From Novosphingobium profundi (lineage in GTDB: Bacteria; Pseudomonadota; Alphaproteobacteria; Sphingomonadales; Sphingomonadaceae), in contig NZ_JAIVLF010000004.1 in assembly GCF_020524485.1 (NCBI RefSeq), positions 248,001 through 312,000 of the forward strand: a DNA stretch of 64,000 bases, given 5' to 3'. The first letter of the stretch is position 1. Each line of letters opens with the position of its first letter. The position numbers were made by a program, and so were the translations under genes. Shown here in pieces: positions 44,398-53,578 of the stretch. Below the pieces are notes generated by a model. That model had not been told where the DNA came from, made no database searches, and worked only from the letters and a program-made list of their open reading frames with translations.

Positions 44398-45188
44398 CCC
44401 GGCGGCCCATCCTGTTCCCATGCGCAGAGCAGCGCCTGGCCGGAACGCTCGACATCGCGGACGACACCACCGCGCTCCTGATCGTGAGCGGCGGCAACGA
44501 GACGCGCGCCGGGGCCTGGGATGGGCAGGCCGCGCTTGCCACCCGGATTGCTGAGGCCGGGTATCCCGTCGTGCGCTTCGACCGGCGCGGCGTGGGCGAT
44601 AGCGAGGGAACCAACGGCGGCTTTCGCACGAGTGGCCCGGACATCGCCGCCGCACTCCAGGCCCTGCGTACGCAGTGCCCGCAGGTCATTCGCATCGTCG
44701 CCTTCGGCAATTGCGATGGGGCCGCTGCGCTCATGCTGACGCGCGGGCAAGGCTGCGACGCCCTGGTCCTTTCCAACCCCTGGACCATCGAGGGGGAGGA
44801 CGAGGCAACGCCCTCGCCCGAAGCAACCCGCGCACACTACCGCGGCCGCCTGGCCGATCCCGCCGCGATCCGACGCCTGCTATCGGGCAAGGTCCGCCTG
44901 GGGGACCTTGCTCGAAGCCTCATCACAGCGCTTCGTCCGGTACCTGCGGCTGGGAGACTTGTGTGCGAACTTGCAGCCGGGATTGCGACCTTTCATGGGC
45001 CGATCCGCTTTCTCGTCGCCGAGCGGGACCGAACCGGACAGACGTTCCTGGCGCGCTGGGACAAGGCCGACCCGCGCATCCATCGCTGCTCGGGCGCCTC
45101 GCACAGTTACGTCGAGCCCGATGCGCAGGAGTGGCTTTTTGCGCAGATCCTGGAGGTCTTACGCGAAACGGGCCGGAACGCAGGATAA
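44394..45188 (+). CDS. XrtA-associated alpha/beta hydrolase 1
   Basis: 264 residues. A dienelactone-hydrolase-like core: TALLIVSGGNETRAGAW, VVRFDRRGVGDSEG, and a nucleophile elbow FGNCDGAAALML with Cys where Ser is usual; a late His lies in SGASHSYVEP. It matches exosortase A-associated hydrolase 1 (TIGR03100). A cysteine nucleophile suits thioester chemistry, such as removing or transferring an acyl group from the carrier protein; this is inference. Last gene of the plus-strand operon, convergent with trxB. Confidence 0.87.
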   Translation: MTRRPILFPCAEQRLAGTLDIADDTTALLIVSGGNETRAGAWDGQAALATRIAEAGYPVVRFDRRGVGDSEGTNGGFRTSGPDIAAALQALRTQCPQVIRIVAFGNCDGAAALMLTRGQGCDALVLSNPWTIEGEDEATPSPEATRAHYRGRLADPAAIRRLLSGKVRLGDLARSLITALRPVPAAGRLVCELAAGIATFHGPIRFLVAERDRTGQTFLARWDKADPRIHRCSGASHSYVEPDAQEWLFAQILEVLRETGRNAG

Positions 45189-45206
45189 TACCCGCCTTCC
45201 GGCCCG
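45169..45206. terminator. Possible shared terminator between convergent genes
   Basis: CGGGCCGGAA (45169-45178) pairs perfectly with TTCCGGCCCG (45197-45206) around an 18-base loop. It overlaps the end of the hydrolase 1 gene and lies before the trxB stop. Only three T residues follow, so termination strength is doubtful. Confidence 0.4.
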
Positions 45207-45262
45207 CTTTCAGATCGCTATCGCAAGAGCGTGCAGCGGGGCGCGCAGCGGCGCCCAGCCGA

Positions 45263-46234
45263 TCAGCCCTGGACGGTCTCGGTCACGCCCGCGAATTCCT
45301 TTTCGGCAAGGTAACGCTCGGCGTCGAGCGCAGCCTGGCAGCCCATGCCCGCCGCCGTAATGGCCTGACGGTAGGTGTGGTCGCAGACGTCACCGGCCGC
45401 GAAGACACCCGCCACGTCGGTCTTGGGCGTTCCGGGAGTGACAAGCAGGTAGCCGGTGTCGTCCATCGCCAGCTTGCCCTTGAACAGCTCGGTCGCAGGC
45501 GCGTGGCCGATGGCGACAAACGCGCCGTCCGCCTCGAATTCGCTCGCCGCGCCGGTGGCCGTGTCGGTGAGCGCGAGCGCGCGCAGTTCGCCATTGTCAC
45601 CGGCAAGGAACTGGTCGACCTTCTTGTTCCACAGGACCGAAACCTTGGGGTTCGCTTCCAGACGGTCCTGCAGGATCTTCTCGCAGCGCAGCGAATCGCG
45701 GCGGTGGATCAGCGTCACGTTGTCCGAGTGGTTGGTGAGGTAGAGCGCCTCTTCCACCGCAGTATTACCACCGCCGATGACCACGACCTTCTTGCCGCGG
45801 TAGAAGAACCCGTCGCAGGTCGCGCAGGCCGAGACGCCCTTGCCCGAGAGCTCCTGCTCGCCCGGAACGCCCAGCCACTTGGCCTGCGCACCGGTGCAGA
45901 TAACCAGGGTATCGCCCTCATAGGTGTCGCCGCCGTCGCCGGTCGCGACGAACGTCGGGCCCGAGAGATCCACGTCGGTGATCGTGTCCCACATCATGCG
46001 CGTGCCCACGTGCTCGGCCTGGGCCTGCATTTCCTGCATGAGCCAGGGGCCCTGGATCACTTCGCGAAAGCCCGGGTAGTTTTCCACATCGGTGGTGATG
46101 GTGAGCTGGCCGCCGGGCTGCAGACCCTGCACCACGATCGGCTCCATGCCCGCACGCGCGCCATAGATCGCGGCGGAAAGGCCGGCAGGCCCCGAACCGA
46201 TAATGAGCATGCGGGTCTTGTGATTGGTTGCCAT
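45263..46234 (-). CDS. trxB: Thioredoxin-disulfide reductase
   Basis: 323 residues from the ATG at 46234; an upstream extension in frame lacks homology. FAD motif GSGPAG (13-18), the redox pair CATC (Cys137, Cys140) in SACATCDGFFYRGK, NADPH motif VIGGGNTAVEEA and the second FAD motif GVFAAGDVCDHTYRQA are all intact. It reduces thioredoxin with NADPH in the cytoplasm. Confidence 0.96.
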   Translation of the reverse strand: MATNHKTRMLIIGSGPAGLSAAIYGARAGMEPIVVQGLQPGGQLTITTDVENYPGFREVIQGPWLMQEMQAQAEHVGTRMMWDTITDVDLSGPTFVATGDGGDTYEGDTLVICTGAQAKWLGVPGEQELSGKGVSACATCDGFFYRGKKVVVIGGGNTAVEEALYLTNHSDNVTLIHRRDSLRCEKILQDRLEANPKVSVLWNKKVDQFLAGDNGELRALALTDTATGAASEFEADGAFVAIGHAPATELFKGKLAMDDTGYLLVTPGTPKTDVAGVFAAGDVCDHTYRQAITAAGMGCQAALDAERYLAEKEFAGVTETVQG

Positions 46235-46429
46235 CGGGCGGTCTCCGGAGAAATGCGGGAATCGGGCGAATATCGAGCGGGGGAAATAGGAACTTTCCGA
46301 CCCCTTTGCCAAGTCGGGTCGGGAAAGGATTTCGTGGCCTGTCTAAATCGGCGCTTGCCCGCCCCTTCCCGGCGCGCAGGCGGGCGTGAGGGAGTTGACC
46401 TTCCTGCAGGGCCGGGCCACCTCTCCTTC

Positions 46430-47308
46430 ATGGACTCCCAACTTGGCCCTACTTCCAACCGTTTCGTCTCGCAGCGCCTGCGCCTGAATTACGTGGAATG
46501 GGGCAATCCCGACGCGCCCCCACTGATCCTGCAGCACGGCGGGCGCGACCATTGCCGCAGCTGGGACTGGGTGGCCGAGGAACTGCGCCGGGACTGGCAT
46601 GTGATCTGCCCGGACCTGCGCGGACATGGCGACAGCGACTGGTCGCGCGAGGGGCACTATGGGATGGACGCCTTCGTCTTCGACATGGCGCAACTTGTTC
46701 ACACGCTGGGTTACCCGCAGATCAGTATTGTGGGCCATTCGCTGGGCGGCGCCATCGCCACCCGTTTTGCCGCGCTCTATCCCGAGCGCGTTGCCAAGCT
46801 CGTCGCCATCGAAGGGCTACGTCCGGTCGAGGGGCCCTGCCGCGACCGGGAGCGGCAATCGCCCGCAGACCGGCTGCGCAGCTGGATTTCCAGCAAGCGT
46901 GAGGCTGCCGGGCACCCGGCACGCCGCTATACGACCCGCCGTGCCGCCTTCGAACGAATGTTGGCCGCCAACCCGTTCCTGAGCGAAGCGCAAGCACGCC
47001 ATCTCAGCATCCATGGGGCCAGCCGCAACGAAGACGGCAGCTGGAGCTGGAAGTTCGATCCCTATGTCCGGATTGCGCAGACCATCGATGTCACCACGCC
47101 CGAACTTCACGCCTTGTGGGGGGAGATCACCTGTCCGGTGCTGCTGATGGCAGGCCTCAAGAGCTTTGCACAGAGCCCCGCCAAGGACGGGCGTATGGAC
47201 CTGTTTCGCGATGCGCGGCTGATCGAGTACGAGGACGCCGGGCACTGGGTCCATCACGACCAACTCGGCCGCTTTGTCGAGGATGTGCGGACATTCCTGC
47301 AAGGCTGA
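46430..47308 (+). CDS. Alpha/beta hydrolase
   Basis: 292 residues. The core shows LILQHGGRDHCRSWDWVAEE (oxyanion HG), PDLRGHGDSDW, the nucleophile Ser104 in VGHSLGGAIA, and a late catalytic His in EDAGHWVHHDQ. It is similar to haloalkane dehalogenase-like or esterase hydrolases; the substrate is not predictable. Divergent from trxB across about 195 bases. The long frame reading through from 44675 is only a chance extension. Confidence 0.87.
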   Translation: MDSQLGPTSNRFVSQRLRLNYVEWGNPDAPPLILQHGGRDHCRSWDWVAEELRRDWHVICPDLRGHGDSDWSREGHYGMDAFVFDMAQLVHTLGYPQISIVGHSLGGAIATRFAALYPERVAKLVAIEGLRPVEGPCRDRERQSPADRLRSWISSKREAAGHPARRYTTRRAAFERMLAANPFLSEAQARHLSIHGASRNEDGSWSWKFDPYVRIAQTIDVTTPELHALWGEITCPVLLMAGLKSFAQSPAKDGRMDLFRDARLIEYEDAGHWVHHDQLGRFVEDVRTFLQG

Positions 47309-47425
47309 TGTCCGGCGGCCCGGAGTAGTAAGCGAGCATGAAGGCCCCGCCTTTCAACCCCGCATAAGCAGCCTTATCGGCGCGAGGGACGTGTATTGGC
47401 GCCCTGGAAGCGATGGCCTACGGGC

Positions 47426-47647
47426 CTATTTTCGGGAGGCTTGGGACGAAGCGCCCGCACCGTCGGCATTCCCGGCCACGGCCGAGCCGCCGAAGGGAAG
47501 CGCGAAGGCGGCAATCGCCAGCCCAAGCCCGAACAGCACCGCCGGAATGACGGCCGCCGCCGCACGAGAGCGCGGCGGTTCATCCTCGCGCGCCTTGTAG
47601 CGCACGCGAGCGGAAGTATCAGACACGTGGGTGCGATCGGGGGCCAT
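47426..47647 (-). CDS. Small single-span membrane protein
   Basis: 73 residues from the ATG at 47647. A basic, hydrophilic first 35 residues precede one strongly hydrophobic span (AAAVIPAVLFGLGLAIAAFA) and a short Gly/Ala/Ser tail. No family recognised. The next small membrane gene lies just upstream on the same strand (stop at 47700), so the two may be co-transcribed. Confidence 0.5.
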   Translation of the reverse strand: MAPDRTHVSDTSARVRYKAREDEPPRSRAAAAVIPAVLFGLGLAIAAFALPFGGSAVAGNADGAGASSQASRK

Positions 47648-47699
47648 GGCGCAGTAACGCGCAGGCAACCCCGCGCGTTCCCGCCCGACAAGGTCCTGA

Positions 47700-47843
47700 T
47701 TAGTGGAGGAGGTAGAAGCCCAAGGCTGCCCAGCACGCCAGACTGAGCACGAAGCCCGCGATCAGCCCGCGCGGATCGTGCTCACCGGCACGGTTCTCCA
47801 GACGCTGCATGGCATAGACCTGACGCGGTCCGGGATCGAACAT
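47700..47843 (-). CDS. Very small membrane protein
   Basis: 47 residues from the ATG at 47843; longer in-frame starts exist but add implausible sequence. A short charged N-terminus (MFDPGPRQVYAMQRLENRAG) precedes one membrane span (GLIAGFVLSLACWAALGFYLL). No family recognised. Confidence 0.4.
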   Translation of the reverse strand: MFDPGPRQVYAMQRLENRAGEHDPRGLIAGFVLSLACWAALGFYLLH

Positions 47844-48396
47844 GATGCTTTTCTTGTTTGCGACCTGCACGGTGACATCCCCAAATAGTGGCCAGCATCT
47901 TGCGTTTTGCAAAACCGACCTCGTTTTACTCCAAACATCCGAGTGCACTTCTTAGTGTCATCCCGAATGGCCCTTCGACGCCTTGATCTATAACAAGATT
48001 ACCGCATTTTTGCTATATCGAATGTGAAGCAAGGCAAAAACATCTCGAATTGGCCTGTGGTTGGAATATTAATTCGCAAATCTAAAATTTGCTGACATGG
48101 ATATGCAACAATATCCAGTTGTCCAATATGCATGCTCGCACTGCAGCACGGCTCAAGCCGACGCAATCTCGGACCATTGGCGACGTAGTGCGCTCGACCT
48201 CGCGGCAGGGCACAATTTGCGCCGGTTTTTCGTGCCGCAGGGCAGCAAATGCGGCAAAAACAGGTCGCACTCGGTATGCCCGATACCGAATCGACGGCGC
48301 TACGGGCAAGCATGTGTCAAACGATTCGGCAGGCCAAGGCAGGAAGGGACAGGCCTGTGTGCCCTTCCGGCCAAGCCAGTATTCGCGGCGTTCCGC
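47844..48396. other. AT-richer gene-free stretch
   Basis: 553 bases with lower GC than the flanks. Small frames on either strand lack ribosome-binding sites and protein-like composition. A weak stem GGAAGGG/CCCTTCC (48341-48368) may terminate fghA. I see no mobile-element end and nothing else to call. Confidence 0.4.
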
Positions 48397-49236
48397 TCAG
48401 GCGGCGAGGTGCGCCGCGTGCCAGGCGACGTGTTCGCCCAGGAACGTCGAGATGAAGTAGTAGGAGTGGTCGTAGCCCTCCTGCATGCGGATCGTGGCCG
48501 GCATGCCCGCAGCCTTGCAAGCCTCGACAAGAAGCTGGGTCTTGAGCTGCTCTTCGAGGAAGCCGTCGGCTGTCCCCTGATCCACCAGCAGATGCGGCGC
48601 GCGTGCACCATCGGCAATGAGCGCGCAGGCATCGTACTCGCGCCAGTCCGCCCGGTCCGCGCCGATGTACCCGCTCAGGGCCTTCTCGCCCCAGGGACAC
48701 GCCTGCGGCGAGACGATCGGCGAGAACGCACTGATCGAGCGGAACCGCTCCGGGTTACGCAGGCCGATGGTCAAGGCGCCGTGGCCGCCCATTGAATGGC
48801 CGGTAATAGCCTGGCGTGCCATGTCGGCCGGGAACGCCTCCCCGATCAGCGCGGGCAATTCGCTCTCGATGTAGGAGCGCATGCGGAAGTTGGCCTTCCA
48901 GGGCTCCTGCGTCGCATCAACGTAGAAGCCCGCGCCCTTGCCGAAGTCGTAGCTATCCTCGTCGGGCACGTCCTCGCCGCGGGGCGAGGTGTCGGGCGCG
49001 ACGAAGATGATCCCGTGCCGGGCACAGGCTTCGCGAAACTCCCCCTTTTCGGTGACGTTCGCGTGGGTGCAGGTGAGCCCCGAGAGGTACCACAGGACCG
49101 GCAGCTTTGCGCCCTCGGCGTGGTCGGGCACGAAGACCGAGAAGGTCATGTCGGTGACAGTCTCAGCCGAGCGATGCGTGTAGACGCCCTGGATGCCGCC
49201 ATGGCTGCGGGTGGTGGATACCGTCTCGAGGCTCAT
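48397..49236 (-). CDS. fghA: S-formylglutathione hydrolase
   Basis: 279 residues from the ATG at 49236. Esterase D family: LPVLWYLSGLTCTHANVTEK, the catalytic Ser148 in GHSMGGHGAL, Asp in VDQGTADGFL and His in YDHSYYFISTFL. It hydrolyses S-formylglutathione to formate and glutathione, the second step of glutathione-linked formaldehyde oxidation. It is co-transcribed with the VOC protein and frmA (13- and 14-base gaps). Confidence 0.95.
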   Translation of the reverse strand: MSLETVSTTRSHGGIQGVYTHRSAETVTDMTFSVFVPDHAEGAKLPVLWYLSGLTCTHANVTEKGEFREACARHGIIFVAPDTSPRGEDVPDEDSYDFGKGAGFYVDATQEPWKANFRMRSYIESELPALIGEAFPADMARQAITGHSMGGHGALTIGLRNPERFRSISAFSPIVSPQACPWGEKALSGYIGADRADWREYDACALIADGARAPHLLVDQGTADGFLEEQLKTQLLVEACKAAGMPATIRMQEGYDHSYYFISTFLGEHVAWHAAHLAA

Positions 49237-49249
49237 GTTCTGCTGTTCC

Positions 49250-49627
49250 TTACGCTGCCACGTGCCAGAGGCAGATCTTGTTGTTGTCCGGGTCGCGCAG
49301 GTACGCGCCGTAGCTGCCCGGGAACGCGGCGCGCGGCCCCGGTTCGCCATCGCAGGTGCCCCCGGCCGCAAGACCGGCCTTGTAGGCCGCGTCCACCGCC
49401 TCGGGGCTCGCGGCCTTCAGACCGATCGTGCCGCCGTTGGCGAAGGTCGCGGGCTCACCGTTGGCGGGCACGCCGACGATGAAGTTGGCCGTTCCGTCGG
49501 AATACACGTAGGCCGCGCCGTCCTTGATCCCGAAGCCTTCCTTGAGACCATAGGCCCCGAAGACGGCGTCGTAGAAGGTCTTGGCGGTAGCGGCATCGTT
49601 GGTGCCGACGAAGATGTGGCTGAACAT
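49250..49627 (-). CDS. VOC/glyoxalase-family protein in the formaldehyde operon
   Basis: 125 residues with the beta-alpha-beta3 repeats of the VOC fold: FSHIFVGTNDAATAKTFYDA at the start and YGAYLRDPDNNKICLWH at the end. The candidate metal ligands are His4 and a C-terminal Glu/His region, but the canonical Glu of glyoxalase I is not obvious. Lying between frmA and fghA, it may handle glutathione adducts or an aldehyde side product; that is inference. No transmembrane or signal segments. Confidence 0.85.
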   Translation of the reverse strand: MFSHIFVGTNDAATAKTFYDAVFGAYGLKEGFGIKDGAAYVYSDGTANFIVGVPANGEPATFANGGTIGLKAASPEAVDAAYKAGLAAGGTCDGEPGPRAAFPGSYGAYLRDPDNNKICLWHVAA

Positions 49628-49641
49628 CGTAAAGGGTCTCC

Positions 49642-50754
<1,113 letters not shown>

Positions 50755-50833
50755 GGGCGGTATCTCCTAGTCTGCCGGATGGCGTTGGCGGGCCTTCTAG
50801 CGCGTTGCTGGATTGGCGTGAATGGGGTTGTTT

Positions 50834-50870
50834 TGCAAAGCATTATAACCATACAGGAATAATCTTTGCA
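50834..50870. promoter_or_regulatory. Operator-like dyad between frmA and the LysR gene
   Basis: The left arm TGCAAAG-C-ATTAT (50834-50846) faces ATAAT-C-TTTGCA (50859-50870), whose complement reads TGCAAAGATTAT: twelve matching positions per arm with one extra base on the left, separated by 12 bases. AT-rich and central in the divergent region, it is the likely LysR binding site. Binding is predicted, not shown. Confidence 0.7.
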
Positions 50871-50923
50871 GGAGAACGGCCATGGGACCAACGACATGAG
50901 AGCTGAGACATGAGGTCCGTCGC

Positions 50924-51829
50924 ATGAGCGGAGCCTGGGACGGCATCGAGGAATTCGTGAGCGTGGCGCGCGCGGGCAGCTTTACCGGGGCGGCGCGCAG
51001 TTTCGGTGCGTCGGTCACGCACATGAGCCGCTCTGTCAGCCGCCTGGAGGCACGACTGGGCAGCCAGCTCTTCCACCGCACCACCCGCTCGCTCAGCCTG
51101 ACCGAGGCGGGACGCCACTTTTTCGAGACCGGCAGCCGCCTCATTGCCGAACGCGACGATGCCATCGCCGCGATGACGGCGAGCAGTTCGCCGCGCGGGC
51201 ATTTGCGGATCACCTGCTCCTACACGCTGGGCGAGCAGTTCATCGGCCCGATCCTGCGCGGCTATGCCCAGGAATATCCCGAAATCGCCATCACCTGCGA
51301 TCTCGACAACGATGTCGTCGACCTCATCCGCGACGGCTACGATCTGGCCATCCGCACTGGCCACCTGGAGGACTCGCGCCTTGTCGCCACCCGCGTCGCC
51401 TCGCGCGCGATGGTGACGGTGGCTTCCCCCGGCTATCTTGCGCAGCACGGCGTACCCCTGCGCATCGGCGATCTCAAGGGCCACGCCTGCCTGATGGGCT
51501 CGAACAGTCTGTGGCAGTTCGCACGCGGCGAGACCTTCCGCCCTGAAGGACGCTGGAAGGCGAACAGCGGGATCATGGTGCTGGAAGCGGCGCTCGAGGG
51601 CATGGGGCTGTGCCAGCTGCCGCGTTTCTATGCCGCACCGCACCTGCGCAGCGGCACCTTGCGCGAGGTCCTGAGCGCCGAATGCCCCGAGGACGAACCG
51701 ATCTGGGCGGTTTACCCCCGCCCCAAGCATCTTTCCCCCAAGGTCAGCACGCTGGTGGAGCGGCTGCGGGCCGAACTCCAGGGACGGCTCTCGGGCGAGG
51801 ATATCCCCGCTACCGCTCTCACGGGGTGA
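50924..51829 (+). CDS. LysR-family regulator, probable regulator of the frm operon
   Basis: 301 residues. The N-terminal winged helix is standard (FVSVARAGSFTGAARSFGAS, MSRSVSRLEARLGSQLFHR) and is followed by the substrate-binding domain (about 90-295). The group resembles LysR proteins of the DsdC/AaeR-like type. It is divergent from frmA, with an operator-like dyad between, so control of formaldehyde detoxification is the best guess. Its 3' end overlaps the convergent EAL gene by 11 bases. Confidence 0.92.
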   Translation: MSGAWDGIEEFVSVARAGSFTGAARSFGASVTHMSRSVSRLEARLGSQLFHRTTRSLSLTEAGRHFFETGSRLIAERDDAIAAMTASSSPRGHLRITCSYTLGEQFIGPILRGYAQEYPEIAITCDLDNDVVDLIRDGYDLAIRTGHLEDSRLVATRVASRAMVTVASPGYLAQHGVPLRIGDLKGHACLMGSNSLWQFARGETFRPEGRWKANSGIMVLEAALEGMGLCQLPRFYAAPHLRSGTLREVLSAECPEDEPIWAVYPRPKHLSPKVSTLVERLRAELQGRLSGEDIPATALTG

Positions 51830-53405
51830 AGCTGTAGGGCTTTTCTGCCCGGAGCCGGCCCTCGAGCACCTCGAGGCCCAGGGCCCGGTCGAAATAGTAC
51901 CCTTGCGCGTATTCCACCCCAAGCCCGCGCAGCAAATGCACCTGCTGTTCGGTCTCGGCACCTTCCCCGATGACCTCCAGATGGAGGTCCTTGGCGATCT
52001 CGATCACCCGCTCGGTCACATGGCTTGTCGCGGTGTTGGCGCCGAGCGCGTGGACGAAAAGCTTGTCGACCTTGAGATAATCGAGATCAAGCTGGGCCAG
52101 GAAGCTCAGGCTGGAATAGCCGGTCCCGAAATCGTCGATGGCGATGCGCGCGCCCATGGCGCGAATGGCCCGTATGGCATCGCCCGCACGTTCGACATCG
52201 ATAAAGGCCCGTTCGGTCGCCTCGAAGACGAAATTGCGCGGCGGCAGACCGGCCTCGGCAATGCGCCGCCCGATCCGATCCGGCAAAGCCGGATCGTGGA
52301 GATCGTTGGCCGAGAGGTTGATCCCGATATGGAGATCAGGGCGTAAGGCCAGCAGGCGCGGCGCATCGCGCATGATGAGGTCGAACAAGCGCTCGGTCAG
52401 CGCATGGATGAGCCCTGACGCCTCGGCCACGGGAATGAACTCATCGGGGCCCACCTTGCGCTCACCATCGCAGCGCCAGCGCAGCAGGGCCTCCACGCCG
52501 GAAATCCCTCCCGTCCGAAGATCGATGACAGGCTGGTATTCCACGAAGAACTGGTCGCGCATCAGGCCGCTGCGGATGAGCGCGGCGCTGGATGTGCGCT
52601 GGCGCATGATGCTGATGAGCATGGCGGCCAGGAGCAGTCCGATCAGGATGCCGATCGGCACCAGCATCACGAGCGTCTGATAGAAGAACTGGCGCACCAG
52701 AACACCCGGCACCGCAGCCCCCACGGCTAGATCGTAACGGCTGTTCTTGAGCAGATAGACCACATGATCGCCCGACCAGAAGCCCTTGTCCAGCACGGCG
52801 CGGCCTGCAAAGGGCGCAAAGTCGAAAGCCCCCTTGGACATGACCACGCGCTCGCTGCTCCAGGAAATCGCGGCAATCGCCGTCCCTTGCTGCAACTCCA
52901 CGAAGCTGAGCAGGAGGTCCTTGTGGACGACCGCGACATAGGGCCCCCGGCCGATGACGAAATACCCGGGCCCATCAGGCTCAAACCGGACATCCATCCA
53001 GACCTCGACGCCGGTGTTCGAGCGGATCGACGGCTCGCCCAGTTCGATACGCAAGTCCCGATCGATGGAGGAACAGACTATGGCGTTGTCCCGGACATAT
53101 CCGACCGCCTGAAGCAGGGTGGAATCAAGGTCGATACTGCGCATCTTTGCCAGAGCCGCCTCCGAGCAAGGCGCAACGCCCTCCAGATCCAACGCGAGGC
53201 GATTGGCCGCCATGACCTGGTCGGCGGCGACCACCACCTTGCTCAGGACAACGTCCGCCATTTCCCGGGCGGCTTCCTCGGCACGCGCCTCGGCCTGCTG
53301 CCAGGCGACCAGCGCGGCAAGGCCGACAGGCATGAGAACGAGGAAACATGCCGCGGCCAGTATCAGGGGAGAAAAAAGTCTCCGATTGGCCGACGCTGGG
53401 GTCAC
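51819..53405 (-). CDS. Cyclic di-GMP phosphodiesterase with CSS-type periplasmic sensor
   Basis: 528 residues beginning with GTG at 53405. A membrane segment (about 13-32) and a second at about 240-262 bracket a periplasmic domain with the CSS motif (IVCSSID), a redox-sensing signature in PdeC-type proteins. The EAL domain is complete: VEALLRW, NLSANDL, FEATER, DDFGTGYSSL, LKVDKLF, GEGAET and QGYYFDRAL, though VET reads AET. It should degrade cyclic di-GMP and respond to the periplasmic thiol state. Confidence 0.91.
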   Translation of the reverse strand: MTPASANRRLFSPLILAAACFLVLMPVGLAALVAWQQAEARAEEAAREMADVVLSKVVVAADQVMAANRLALDLEGVAPCSEAALAKMRSIDLDSTLLQAVGYVRDNAIVCSSIDRDLRIELGEPSIRSNTGVEVWMDVRFEPDGPGYFVIGRGPYVAVVHKDLLLSFVELQQGTAIAAISWSSERVVMSKGAFDFAPFAGRAVLDKGFWSGDHVVYLLKNSRYDLAVGAAVPGVLVRQFFYQTLVMLVPIGILIGLLLAAMLISIMRQRTSSAALIRSGLMRDQFFVEYQPVIDLRTGGISGVEALLRWRCDGERKVGPDEFIPVAEASGLIHALTERLFDLIMRDAPRLLALRPDLHIGINLSANDLHDPALPDRIGRRIAEAGLPPRNFVFEATERAFIDVERAGDAIRAIRAMGARIAIDDFGTGYSSLSFLAQLDLDYLKVDKLFVHALGANTATSHVTERVIEIAKDLHLEVIGEGAETEQQVHLLRGLGVEYAQGYYFDRALGLEVLEGRLRAEKPYSFTP

Positions 53406-53578
53406 CCACTCACTCCAGGCAAGAAAAAGACACCGGCGTCACTCCTTACCCGATGCACAGCGGGTCTATCAGCGGCGGGAGGCAACTTCAATCTGCGGAG
53501 GCCGAGCGTAGACATATTGTATGCAATGCAGAACAAACGGCGAAGTTGCAGGGCACCTCGCCGGTCGCACAGCGCCGG

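Noticed and set aside
48097..48795. Plus-strand frame starting in the AT-richer stretch and running opposite fghA
   Set aside because: Most of it is antisense to fghA, and the unique part lacks a ribosome-binding site and protein-like composition.
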